From DATDUW01 sp035290185 (GTDB lineage Bacteria; Patescibacteriota; Patescibacteriia; UBA9934; GWF2-40-263): a stretch of DNA of 64,000 bases. Within the stretch, counting starts at the first letter, position 1; each line of letters opens with the position of its first letter. The stretch lies in NCBI GenBank assembly GCA_035290185.1, contig DATDUW010000022.1:1-64000 (forward strand), read 5' to 3'. The notes beneath the pieces are model-generated. The model did no database searches. It was not told where the DNA came from and saw nothing but the letters and a program-made list of their open reading frames with translations. Shown piece by piece: positions 17,308 through 24,908 of this stretch. Both the position numbers and the translations under genes were made by a program.

Positions 17308-18396
17308 ATGTTGGGGTGGTCATCGGACTTTTTGAAGAAAGGAATGCACCTCTTTCCGATCAAATCGTTCGACCTGATTGTCACAACCAAAAGCCTGTCT
17401 GTTATGCTTGGATCCGGCTTGACGGTTGTCGATGCTTTGGATATTTTAGCGGAACAAGGCCGTGGACCGCTGAAATCGGTTTTGACGCGCGTTGTTGATC
17501 GCATGAAGGCCGGACAGACGTTTTCAAATTCTTTAAAAGGCGAAAAAGGGGTCTTTAGCCCCGTGTTCATTGGCTCGGTGGAAATCGGAGAAAGGACCGG
17601 AACCTTGACAAAAGATCTAGAGCGTTTATCGGTTCAGATGGAACACGATTTTTCCGTGCGGAGAAATTTGAAATCAGCCACGGTTTATCCAGCTTTTGTC
17701 CTCACGGTTATGCTGGTGGTTGCTTTCGGTGTAGCAAAATTTGTTCTTCCGCGATTTGCCGATACCGTTCGTTCCTTTGGGGCAGAGCTCCCTTTGAGTA
17801 CGAGGATTGTCGTAATTTTAGCGGAGTTTTTTGAAAGTTACGGTTCGATTTTTGCTTTGATTCTTTTGTTTTTTATCGCGGTCATTGTCGGTTTGTCGCG
17901 ACGAGAATCTGCGCGGCGCCTTCTTCACCCCCTTTTTTTGAGGATACCGATCATAAATCTTTTTTTCCACGATGCCAGTCGAGCTGTTCTGTTTCGTTCT
18001 TTTGGAACCCTGCTTGACAGCGGGATTCCCATCCAAGAGGCTTTAGAAATTCTAAAACGCACGACGTCTAACTATGTCTATGCCCAGGCCATAGGAGACA
18101 TCAACCGCAGGATCGTAGCCGGTCGTAGGTTGACGGAACTCTTGTCTTTTCATCCGCGTCTCTTTCCAAAGATGGTTCAAAATATGATCGGAGTGGGCGA
18201 GAGTTCTGGAGAGATGGGGAGGATTTTTTCTTTTTTGGCTCAATATTTTGAAGAGAGAATTGAAGTCCGTTCAAAAAATTTTTCCTCCCTTTTTGAACCG
18301 ATCCTTTTGCTCATTGTCGGTGCGGGCGTATTATTTTTGGCTCTTTCCGTGATCTTGCCGATCTATGATATTACGTCGTCTATTTCCATCAAATGA
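17308..18396 (+). CDS. pilC: Type IV pilus inner-membrane platform protein PilC (GspF family)
   Basis: Polytopic protein that couples PilB to pilus assembly. Its 362 residues contain the duplicated T2SSF domain: the first around TTKSLSVMLGSGLTVVDALDIL and the second around RSFGTLLDSGIPIQEALEILKR, each followed by a long hydrophobic helix. A third helix at the C-terminus (EPILLLIVGAGVLFLALSVI) is typical. Length is slightly below the common 400. It lies 30 bases after the receiver and 22 before pilM. Confidence 0.93.
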   Translation: MLGWSSDFLKKGMHLFPIKSFDLIVTTKSLSVMLGSGLTVVDALDILAEQGRGPLKSVLTRVVDRMKAGQTFSNSLKGEKGVFSPVFIGSVEIGERTGTLTKDLERLSVQMEHDFSVRRNLKSATVYPAFVLTVMLVVAFGVAKFVLPRFADTVRSFGAELPLSTRIVVILAEFFESYGSIFALILLFFIAVIVGLSRRESARRLLHPLFLRIPIINLFFHDASRAVLFRSFGTLLDSGIPIQEALEILKRTTSNYVYAQAIGDINRRIVAGRRLTELLSFHPRLFPKMVQNMIGVGESSGEMGRIFSFLAQYFEERIEVRSKNFSSLFEPILLLIVGAGVLFLALSVILPIYDITSSISIK

Positions 18397-18418
18397 TGTA
18401 TTTTGAGGATAGCAATTT

Positions 18419-19417
18419 ATGTTTGATCATTTTTTTTCTGGTATTGGCGTTGACATCTCAAATCGTCATGTTCGTTTTGCGCGTGTTTCTCTCTTTCAAA
18501 AGATCCGGGGATTGAAAGAAATAGTCTTGCCAAGCGGGTTGATGGAGGACGAAATGGTGGCCCATCAAGAGGAGATTAGGAAGCGCATTGAGCGTGGTCT
18601 TGAGGAATGGCATTTGCCGAAAGGTTCATTTCGAACCACGATGCTGATTCCTGAATCAAGGATTTTTTTTACGAACGTTCTTTTAGAGAAACAGGCACCA
18701 GCCATAATGGAAGATGAGGCAAAACATCTGGCACAAAAGGATATCCCCATCCCTTTTGAACAGGCCTTTCTTACTGTTTCCAAAGGGGAAATTTCCCTTG
18801 AAGGACGATTGTTTAATGTCTACGCCTGTCAGAGAGAAATCATCAATGGTTTGAAGGCCGTGGTTGAAGTTCCGTCTTTTCGATTAATCGCCATGGAGAC
18901 GAACAGTAAGGCGTTGTTGCGCCTTTTTAACCATTTCGCCTCAAAAAAGGAGAGACAGAAAGTTAAAAAAAGTCTGATTGGTGTTGTCGATATCGGATAC
19001 GATTGGACGACGGTTTCCATTTATTCGTCTTTTGGGTCCCTCTTTTTTTCTAGAACATTGTCACACAGTCACCTGGTTCAGAAAGACGGGGACGTTCCAC
19101 CCCTCCCACCAGAGACCATTGGGTTGGTTCTTGAGACGATGAGAGAAACAAAGGATTTTTTTTCTAAACAAGGAAAAGAGATAGCCCTCTTTTTGTTGGG
19201 GGGGGTTGAGGCAACGCAGAAAGGCGTTCTTAAGGCCTGTCAACGAGAAGAGAAGACTCTCCCTCCCACAATCCCCATCGGTCAGAAGTTACAGATTTCA
19301 GGTTTTGCCGCTGATGATATTCACCGTTTTGGACCAGCTATTGGTGCAGCCTATCGATCGCTCTTTCCACAAAAGTACGCCCATCAGCACAATTTTTTTG
19401 ATTCTTCCAATTCATGA
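18419..19417 (+). CDS. pilM: PilM-like actin-fold pilus assembly protein
   Basis: A 332-residue cytoplasmic ASKHA-fold protein. It starts FSGIGVDISNRHVRFARV, the phosphate-1 type motif of PilM, and has a second nucleotide-binding segment around SLIGVVDIGYDWTTVSIYSS and an adenosine-type motif around ALFLLGGVEAT. In known pili PilM binds the N-terminus of PilN. No separate PilN or PilO gene is recognised in this window, so the alignment subcomplex is either elsewhere or absent. It ends 22 bases before the prepilin peptidase. Confidence 0.85.
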   Translation: MFDHFFSGIGVDISNRHVRFARVSLFQKIRGLKEIVLPSGLMEDEMVAHQEEIRKRIERGLEEWHLPKGSFRTTMLIPESRIFFTNVLLEKQAPAIMEDEAKHLAQKDIPIPFEQAFLTVSKGEISLEGRLFNVYACQREIINGLKAVVEVPSFRLIAMETNSKALLRLFNHFASKKERQKVKKSLIGVVDIGYDWTTVSIYSSFGSLFFSRTLSHSHLVQKDGDVPPLPPETIGLVLETMRETKDFFSKQGKEIALFLLGGVEATQKGVLKACQREEKTLPPTIPIGQKLQISGFAADDIHRFGPAIGAAYRSLFPQKYAHQHNFFDSSNS

Positions 19418-19439
19418 TTTTTCGCCACCACCAGATAGT

Positions 19440-20225
19440 ATGTTTTTTTCCTTAGGGGTTTTTTTTATCGGTTCCGTCTTGGGTAGCTTTCTTTCTTCCT
19501 TGGCCAATCGAGAGAAAAAGAATGAATCAAATTTGTTTGGTCGCTCTCATTGTGTCGAGTGTAGAAAAATGTTGCTAGCGAGAGACCTTATCCCCCTTAT
19601 CAGCTTTTTTCTTCTCAAAGGTCGTTGTCGTTTCTGTCACCGACCGATCGGTTGGAGAGAACCCGTGGTCGAAATCGCGGTTGGTTTTCTCTTTTTGGTT
19701 GTCTGGTGGGTTCATGGAAGTGAAGGAATCGATGTGCCTCTTATTCGTGACCTTATTTTCACGACTTTTCTGTCCCTCCTTTTTTTAACAGATGCCTATG
19801 CAGGCGTTCTTCCTCATCGATTTACCATAACAGGTATTTTTCTTGCCGTCGGATTTCATTTCTTTGTTGGTATCGCTTCAATGAGTACCCTGTTTTTTAC
19901 TATTCAAAATTTTTTTTTCGGCATGATGGTCGGCGGTGGATTTTTTGCTTTACAGTACTATGTATCACAAGGGCGTTGGACAGGTGGTGGAGACATTGGT
20001 ATGGGGATACTTCTCGGAGCTATTCTTGGATTTTGGTCTAGCCTGTGGGCGCTTGCCCTCGCCTATATTTTAGGTGCCTTCTGGGCAATTTTTTTGTTGT
20101 TAAACAAAAAAATAGATGTAAAAGCCCAAATTCCTTTTGGTCCATTTCTTGCCACAGCCACGTGGATTTTTTTGTTGCTTTCCCAGGTGTCGAATAGCGG
20201 ACTTTACGATTTTTTACGATTTTAG
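19440..20225 (+). CDS. pilD: Prepilin peptidase (type 4 prepilin leader peptidase)
   Basis: Membrane aspartyl peptidase that cleaves prepilins after Gly and usually N-methylates them. Starting from the ATG at 19440 the protein has 261 residues. The N-terminal domain has GSVLGSFLSSLANR and the four-Cys zinc site CVEC and CRFC, marking the bifunctional form. Catalytic Asp residues lie in LTDAYAGVLPHR and TGGGDIGMG. About seven hydrophobic helices are visible. An upstream in-frame extension exists but lacks family similarity. It should process all pilin-like proteins of this locus. Confidence 0.92.
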   Translation: MFFSLGVFFIGSVLGSFLSSLANREKKNESNLFGRSHCVECRKMLLARDLIPLISFFLLKGRCRFCHRPIGWREPVVEIAVGFLFLVVWWVHGSEGIDVPLIRDLIFTTFLSLLFLTDAYAGVLPHRFTITGIFLAVGFHFFVGIASMSTLFFTIQNFFFGMMVGGGFFALQYYVSQGRWTGGGDIGMGILLGAILGFWSSLWALALAYILGAFWAIFLLLNKKIDVKAQIPFGPFLATATWIFLLLSQVSNSGLYDFLRF

Positions 20226-20329
20226 CACGATCTCTAGACAATTTTATGAAGGCATAGTACTATTTTCCAAGGAAAAATGATTTCTTTTTTTGTCAAAAGT
20301 TCCTTTTTTAAGAATTTAAATTAACACGT

Positions 20330-20812
20330 ATGCGCAAGGATTTTCAGAAAGGTTTCACCCTTATCGAACTGCTTATCGTAATCGCCATCATCGCGATTTT
20401 GGCGGCTGTTGTATTTGTCGTTCTTAATCCGACTCAACGTTTCTCGCAGGCTCGCAATGCACGCCGCCAAAGCGATGTGGAAAATATTGTTGCGGCCCTC
20501 AAAATTTCTCAAGTGGACAATAATGGCAGTTATCCATCAGCAGTTTCAACACTAACGAACGGGAAATTTTATGAAATAGGGACAGCTACGACTGGTTGTG
20601 ATGCTGGTTGTACAACAAAGACCACGGAAGGGTCCTGTGTGGACTTGACTGCTGGGTTGGTGACAGGCGGGTATCTTGGAAGCATTCCCATGGAACCGAC
20701 CAGCGGGACAGCTTCCAAAACCTTATATTACCTCTCAAAAAATGCCACAGGAACAATTGAAGTCGGGGCTTGTACCCCAGAATTAAGTACCGCTATTTCC
20801 GTTATTCGATAA
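20330..20812 (+). CDS. Type IV major pilin-like protein
   Basis: A 160-residue prepilin, MRKDFQKG followed by FTLIELLIVIAIIAILAAVVF, a textbook class III signal with Glu at +5. The head has four Cys (CDAGCTTKTTEGSC and a later CTPE), suggesting a disulfide-stapled loop. Among the pilins here it has the most canonical N-terminus and its own upstream gap of about 100 bases. A TTGTCA at 20290-20295 could be a -35, but no clear -10 is seen at 17 bases. It is the best candidate for the main pilus subunit, which is inference. Confidence 0.88.
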   Translation: MRKDFQKGFTLIELLIVIAIIAILAAVVFVVLNPTQRFSQARNARRQSDVENIVAALKISQVDNNGSYPSAVSTLTNGKFYEIGTATTGCDAGCTTKTTEGSCVDLTAGLVTGGYLGSIPMEPTSGTASKTLYYLSKNATGTIEVGACTPELSTAISVIR

Positions 20813-20834
20813 TTTCATTTTTAATATCTATTCT

Positions 20835-21233
20835 ATGTCAGAATTTGAACATCATTCTTCTGATGAGGTGGCACAAGAAGAAAAGAAAAATAACGTAAGA
20901 GATTTTTATCTTACGTTGCAAGAAAAAGCTGAAAAATTGGGATGTGTAGTGAGGTTTCCGGAAATGGAGCAAGATAAAAAAGTGAAAGACACAGCCGAAA
21001 GCAAGCTAGTCATTGAAAAGGATGGTGTTTATATTTTATTTAATGGTAAGACAATAGAAGAGGTTGCTAACAAAATTGGAGAAGAAGAAAAAAGTTCAAA
21101 TCTTCTGGGAGAGCTTGTTAGAGGCTGTGGTGAAGATTTTGAATTTGACTCTGTAGCACTAAATAAACATGAATCTGGAGTAATAGGCAAAGATGGAAAA
21201 ATTAGATCCATGCCAAATAGTTTGAGGACCTAA
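20835..21233 (+). CDS. Hypothetical cytoplasmic protein
   Basis: A 132-residue acidic, Lys/Glu-rich protein with no signal or membrane segment. A small alpha-beta segment (KLVIEKDGVYILFNGKTIEEV) is the only ordered-looking part. The base composition is more AT-rich than neighbouring genes (GAA, AAA, ATT codons), so it may have a separate history. It sits 22 bases after the pilin gene. No family recognised. Confidence 0.6.
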   Translation: MSEFEHHSSDEVAQEEKKNNVRDFYLTLQEKAEKLGCVVRFPEMEQDKKVKDTAESKLVIEKDGVYILFNGKTIEEVANKIGEEEKSSNLLGELVRGCGEDFEFDSVALNKHESGVIGKDGKIRSMPNSLRT

Positions 21234-21253
21234 CTAGTAGATACGTCTCGATC

Positions 21254-21448
21254 ATGTTCTGGATTGCAGTCGTTGGCTGGGTTTTTTTTACGATTCCTCT
21301 CCTGGCTTTTTTCGTCTTCAGCCTATGGATGATCAGCGAGGCGAGGAAGGATGATGATCAAATTGGCTCATTCATCGGCCTCCTCTTTTTGATTTGGGTG
21401 ATTGGAATTGTTCTCCTTGCGGTTTCCTATCTTTCAAAGATGTTGTAA
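21254..21448 (+). CDS. Small two-helix membrane protein, copy 2
   Basis: A 64-residue protein matching the one at 2873-3067 in about 50 of 64 positions. Invariant parts are LAFFVFS, WMISEA and DDDQIG in the loop, and WVIGIVLLAVSYLS in the second helix. At DNA level about 40 bases around 21330-21370 are nearly identical to copy 1. Same strand as copy 1, so the two form a direct repeat flanking about 18 kb of pilus and surface genes. Function unknown. Confidence 0.8.
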   Translation: MFWIAVVGWVFFTIPLLAFFVFSLWMISEARKDDDQIGSFIGLLFLIWVIGIVLLAVSYLSKML

Positions 21449-21624
21449 ATTCGTCTTGAAGTTTTTTTCTTTCTATACTAGGGTGGGGTAAACTTAAATT
21501 TTAAGTCTATGAGAGATGCGGGAGGTCATCCTCAAGAAGTTCATCCGCTTCTGCTTTTTCTGGGTTGACCCTAGGCAGCGGAGGCAAAGCAAAAAACGAT
21601 AAAAATAAATTATTCTGAAATCCT

Positions 21625-21738
21625 ATGGGTATTCGCAAATTTTCCCGCAATCTTTGGAAAGCCGGACGCAAGATCGAAGAGGCCGCACGGCGTCGGGCAA
21701 AGGCAAAGCGTCTAGCCAAAGCCGAAACAAAGATCTAA
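21625..21738 (+). CDS. Short highly basic protein (37 residues)
   Basis: ATG at 21625 opens a 37-codon frame rich in Arg, Lys and Ala (MGIRKFSRNLWKAGRKIEEA and so on, ending KAETKI). It is predicted to be one amphipathic, strongly positive helix. It is followed at once by a strong terminator, which supports it being a real gene end. It could bind nucleic acid or ribosome, but no family is recognised. No good ribosome-binding site is visible. Confidence 0.45.
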   Translation: MGIRKFSRNLWKAGRKIEEAARRRAKAKRLAKAETKI

Positions 21739-21753
21739 ACGTCTTTCAAAAAC

Positions 21754-21787
21754 AAAAATCCCCCAGGTTTCCCTGGGGGATTTTTTT
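21754..21787. terminator. Bidirectional rho-independent terminator
   Basis: ATCCCCCAGG (21758-21767) pairs with CCTGGGGGAT (21772-21781), with A-rich sequence on the left and seven T on the right. It can stop the basic-peptide transcript from the left and the zinc-ribbon gene at 21791-21970 from the right. Confidence 0.85.
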
Positions 21788-21790
21788 CTT

Positions 21791-21970
21791 TTAGGGTCGT
21801 GCATTGCGTGACTTGTTGCATGGGTAGCAATAAATCATGCCGTAGGTGCCGTCCTGTTTAACCGTTGGGACGAAAGGCAACTTGTCGATCTTTGCCCCGC
21901 ACTGGGTACAGGTAATGTTAAGATCCGTTACGTCGTTCAACTGGCGGGCCGGTCGTGAAGCATCGTTCAT
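21791..21970 (-). CDS. Small zinc-ribbon protein (59 residues)
   Basis: Reading the minus strand from the CAT at 21968-21970 gives MNDASRPARQLNDVTDLNIT, then CTQC, a 24-residue spacer, CYPC and the tail NKSRNARP. The two CxxC pairs form a minimal zinc ribbon. It is convergent with the basic-peptide gene and shares its terminator. The two pairs, a complete start and stop, and the shared terminator support a real gene. Function unknown, perhaps nucleic-acid binding. Confidence 0.6.
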   Translation of the reverse strand: MNDASRPARQLNDVTDLNITCTQCGAKIDKLPFVPTVKQDGTYGMIYCYPCNKSRNARP

Positions 21971-22257
21971 AATCGCTGGCGATAGGGTTAAAGGCTCATT
22001 ATCGCGGTTCGACGAACGACCTTTCGGGATTCCGCCTACTCGGATAATCTTTTTAAAGAGTATCCTTTTTTGGCCGGTCTGTCAAGGGGCGATCCTTGTG
22101 TTCCGCTGTTGATTTTCTGTCCACACCGCTTGGAAAACGGGGAAATTGTTCGTTTTTTGTCGGTTGAATTTTCCTCAAAATTTGATAGAGTATCTTTGTA
22201 GGTGACCCTCTCCCCATCCGAAAGAAACTCCCTGTTTTATTCTTTTCAGAAAAACGT

Positions 22258-22620
22258 ATGACAGACGTTTCTTCCGAGCCAACGAACGGGGATATCCTCG
22301 AAGCCATCAATGCTTTTGCTGACGCGACAGAACAGAGGTTTGAAGGTATAGAAACACGCCTCGCGCGTGTTGAATCTACGATGACAACGAAAGAAGATTT
22401 GAAGCAGTGCGCAACCAAGGAAGATCTTCGAAAAACCGAACACAATCTTCGAGATTATACCGATCGTCGGTTTGAGGATTTCCAGGTCAATGTCATTGGT
22501 TTGGTTCGCAAAGAGGATGCTCAGGTGACGACTCTGGTTGATGTTTTGAAACACCGGAAGGTCCTCACACCATCGGACGCCCAGCGGGTGCTTTCCACGC
22601 GGCCATTAGTTTCCTCTTGA
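22258..22620 (+). CDS. Short coiled-coil protein
   Basis: A 120-residue hydrophilic protein. Heptad-like repeats run over about residues 10-85 (ILEAINAFADATEQRFEGIETRLARVESTM, with repeated TKEDLK/TKEDLR units). The pattern is common in small proteins of unknown role in CPR and other bacteria. It ends with TPSDAQRVLSTR. It is followed by its own terminator at 22634. No enzymatic motif. Confidence 0.7.
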   Translation: MTDVSSEPTNGDILEAINAFADATEQRFEGIETRLARVESTMTTKEDLKQCATKEDLRKTEHNLRDYTDRRFEDFQVNVIGLVRKEDAQVTTLVDVLKHRKVLTPSDAQRVLSTRPLVSS

Positions 22621-22633
22621 CCTTTTTTAACCG

Positions 22634-22668
22634 AAAACAGCCTTTTCAAGCAAAAGGGCTGTTTTTTT
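22634..22668 (+). terminator. Rho-independent terminator
   Basis: AAAACAGCC-TTTT pairs with AAAA-GGGCTGTTTT around a short loop, with one bulged G, and is followed by a run of T. It ends the coiled-coil gene just upstream of a strong promoter. Confidence 0.75.
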
Positions 22669-22679
22669 GTCCCAGCCTC

Positions 22680-22708
22680 TTGACATATTTTTGTAGAAAT
22701 GCTACTCT
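22680..22708 (+). promoter_or_regulatory. Strong sigma70-type promoter
   Basis: TTGACA (22680-22685), a 17-base spacer, then TACTCT (22703-22708) preceded by TGC (extended -10). This is the best consensus promoter in the window. It would start a leader of about 235 bases before the ATG at 22951. Confidence 0.75.
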
Positions 22709-22730
22709 GCTCCCTTGTTCCTTAAAACCG

Positions 22731-22829
22731 CACTGAAGCCGATGCGAGGCGATTACGTCTCTCCCCCTTCCCAAGGGGGAGATGAAGAGGGGGTTGCCTT
22801 CGTCTAGTCCTCTCGCATCGGTTTCAGTG
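22731..22829 (+). repeat. Nested inverted repeat in a long leader
   Basis: CACTGAAGCCGATGCGAG (22731-22748) pairs with CTCGCATCGGTTTCAGTG (22812-22829), 18 bp with one G-U. Inside is the hairpin CTCCCCCTT-CCC-AAGGGGGAG (22761-22781). A third stem follows at 22854-22881 (GGTCGACAGA with TCTGTTGACC). The inner hairpin resembles the palindromes inserted in dnaX. It may be a mobile palindrome that now forms the leader RNA of the next gene. Confidence 0.6.
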
Positions 22830-22950
22830 TTAGGATAGATTGAAAAAAAGAGGGGTCGACAGAGAATAGTTTCTGTTGACCAAAGGATAGGGCAGGTGGC
22901 CAGGGGGGAGTCTCCCTGCCACGAATTCTCAGACAAAGGAGAAAAGATCC

Positions 22951-24009
22951 ATGAAGATGTTGTTGACCTTGGCAGGAAAGTCCTTTGAAAAGCCCGACAT
23001 GGGGCCGAACAACACCCTCGCAGAGTTCCAGGTTTCGGCAGTTGGGAATGGAGAGTTGATCTTTGTCGAGGATAAAGGGAAGAGGATTTTTGGGGCTGCC
23101 ACAAAGAGGCCTCTTGTCCTCGGTGAATTCAGTGAGATCGACGGAATTGAGCCGTTCGAAATCAATCTCCAGAACGCAGGCACCTTCCAGATCATCCTCG
23201 ACACAGCCAACCGGAACCTCTGGAAGGTCAAGTTGGAGGAGGTTTCGCCGGAGGAGCTCGAGGATCGGAAAAACGCCAAGACCGGGAAATCCCTCCTCAA
23301 GGGTTTCGGGGGAAGCTTCCCGATCTCGGGCGAGGTCACGGCACACCAGAAGGATGGCGACGTATACCAGATCGCGCTGCCCACCTGGGCACTGCCGGTG
23401 GCCGTCATCGGTCTCCTGCTCCTCGGCGGAATCCTCGTCTCTCAGGTCTTCGGGACCGATAACGGCGTCGTCGGGGCGATCACCGCCAGCACCAATGTGA
23501 TCCACGGGGATCTCACACTGGAAGACAGCAGCGGCGGCCGGGTCAAGACCATGGCCGGGATGATGGAGGAGATCCGGCTGTCGACGTCCTCCACCGCGAC
23601 CAACACTGGCAGCGCAGCCAGTGCCGCGTCTGAGACAGCGACAGCGGTCGCTGAACTCAAGGGAGCCCTTGGCAAGAAGGTCGCGCAGGAGCCGACCCTC
23701 GTTCTCATGGCTGCGGACGCCTGGAAGGCCCAGGATACGGACGGCGATGGGGTGACCAATCTTCTCGACGCCTGTCCCAAAGACCCGGCAAAGGGGCAGA
23801 GCCTCTACGCCGGGTGTCCGAATCCCGAGGCCCTCATCAAAGGGGCCAAGGCCGTGAAAAGGGCCAAGGCCGACGCGGAAGGGAACATGGTCTTGGTGCG
23901 TGGTCCGGCCACGTTCTTAGCCAAGGCTCTCCCCCCGGCCACGCCCGGCGGTAAGTCGCCTGGATTTGACCCGACGTCCGTCAAGGGCGTCGTGGTCAAG
24001 GCCCGCTGA
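22951..24009 (+). CDS. GC-rich membrane protein with thrombospondin type 3-like calcium repeat
   Basis: A 352-residue protein with AAAGGAG upstream of the ATG. Residues 1-145 look like a cytoplasmic domain with no signal. One transmembrane helix lies at about 149-168 (WALPVAVIGLLLLGGILVSQ), then an Ala/Thr/Ser-rich external stretch. DTDGDGVTNLLDACPKDP at about 264-281 is a thrombospondin type 3 calcium-binding repeat. The tail is Pro/Gly-rich. Its codon choice (GCC, CTC, ATC, CGG) is clearly more GC-rich than its neighbours, which suggests transfer or strong expression. Strong promoter and structured leader fit high expression. Function unknown. Confidence 0.75.
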   Translation: MKMLLTLAGKSFEKPDMGPNNTLAEFQVSAVGNGELIFVEDKGKRIFGAATKRPLVLGEFSEIDGIEPFEINLQNAGTFQIILDTANRNLWKVKLEEVSPEELEDRKNAKTGKSLLKGFGGSFPISGEVTAHQKDGDVYQIALPTWALPVAVIGLLLLGGILVSQVFGTDNGVVGAITASTNVIHGDLTLEDSSGGRVKTMAGMMEEIRLSTSSTATNTGSAASAASETATAVAELKGALGKKVAQEPTLVLMAADAWKAQDTDGDGVTNLLDACPKDPAKGQSLYAGCPNPEALIKGAKAVKRAKADAEGNMVLVRGPATFLAKALPPATPGGKSPGFDPTSVKGVVVKAR

Positions 24010-24121
24010 CCCCCCCGGCCACACAAACACCTCCCCCCCCTGGTACCCGGCGCAATGGGAGGATCACCCGCGTTTCTGCTGCCAGGAGTAGGACGCAAAA
24101 TCTCGCGCACCTGATGCGTGA

Positions 24122-24193
24122 GACGAAAAGTGCCCCGACAGATTCCTGTCGCGGAAGCCATTCGTCTCTCTGTCGGGTGCGCTTTTCGTTTTG
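24122..24193 (+). terminator. Long-stem terminator
   Basis: ACGAAAAGTGCCCCGACAGA (24123-24142) pairs with the complementary arm at 24169-24189 with two mismatches, followed by TTTT. It ends the GC-rich gene. The rest of 24010-24255 holds a short stem (TCTCGCGCA with TGCGTGAGA, about 24101-24123) and no gene. Confidence 0.7.
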
Positions 24194-24255
24194 CAAAGCT
24201 GATTGTTTTTTTTTCAAAATTTGGTAGGATCATTTTGTTCACTTCTTAAAAATGT

Positions 24256-24543
24256 ATGAAAGAAGATCAAATTTTTTTTGAAATAAAAAAACGCCTGGGA
24301 GAGATTTTACCGAAAAGCCATTGTGGATTTTTATTCGGTTCTTTTGCAAAAGGGACGGCCATGAGGGGTTCTGATGTTGATATTGCCATTGAAGGTCCGT
24401 CTCCTCTCCCTTTTGAAATCTATCTTCGCTTGAAACAGGCCCTTGAAGATATTCCGACCTTGCGAAAAATCGATCTGGTGGATTTGCAGAACGTCAGCAG
24501 CCGTTTTCGCGAAGAAGTTTTGACTTATGCAACCTCTTTATGA
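24256..24543 (+). CDS. mntA: MntA-type nucleotidyltransferase antitoxin
   Basis: A 95-residue minimal nucleotidyltransferase. The motif GSFAKGTAMRGSDVD fits GS-x10-DxD exactly. In the MntA/HepT system this protein AMPylates and neutralises the HEPN toxin. It overlaps the next gene by ATGA, the usual coupling in this pair. All catalytic residues visible in the motif are intact. It could instead belong to the related HI0073/HI0074 pair, which is the same architecture. Confidence 0.88.
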   Translation: MKEDQIFFEIKKRLGEILPKSHCGFLFGSFAKGTAMRGSDVDIAIEGPSPLPFEIYLRLKQALEDIPTLRKIDLVDLQNVSSRFREEVLTYATSL

Positions 24544-24908
24544 AGCATCCTCTTTTTCAATCGTACAAAGAAGCCTTGAACCGTCTCAAAGAGGCACTGG
24601 GTCGGGAAAAAGATGATCTGATTCGCGATGCGGCCATCCAACGGTTTGAATTTACGGTTGAACTGGCATGGAAATCGATGCAGAAGCGTTTGCAGGAAGA
24701 ACAGATTTTGTGTCGGTCTCCAAAAGAATGTTTACGGGAGGCTTTTGCTTTCGGACTCATTGAGGATGATCCCGGATGGATTCGGGCTATGGAGGACAGA
24801 AATCTTACCTCTCATACGTACGATCAAAAAATAGCAGAAGAAATTTTTGTCCGTTTGTCAGAATATATCAGGCTGTTCGACGAACTTGAAAAAAAATTGG
24901 AGTCATAG
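24540..24908 (+). CDS. hepT: HepT-like HEPN toxin
   Basis: A 122-residue all-helical HEPN protein of the HI0074/HepT group. The segment RNLTSHTY matches the RX4HXY active-site motif of HEPN RNases, so the toxin looks intact. Its partner is encoded just upstream with a 4-base overlap. The stop codon overlaps the GTG of dnaX, so dnaX may depend in part on readthrough from this pair. This is an established toxin-antitoxin type. Confidence 0.88.
   Translation: MKHPLFQSYKEALNRLKEALGREKDDLIRDAAIQRFEFTVELAWKSMQKRLQEEQILCRSPKECLREAFAFGLIEDDPGWIRAMEDRNLTSHTYDQKIAEEIFVRLSEYIRLFDELEKKLES

Noticed and set aside
24256..24908. New toxin-antitoxin type
   Set aside because: The pair carries the exact GS-x10-DxD and RX4HXY motifs of the known MntA/HepT system.
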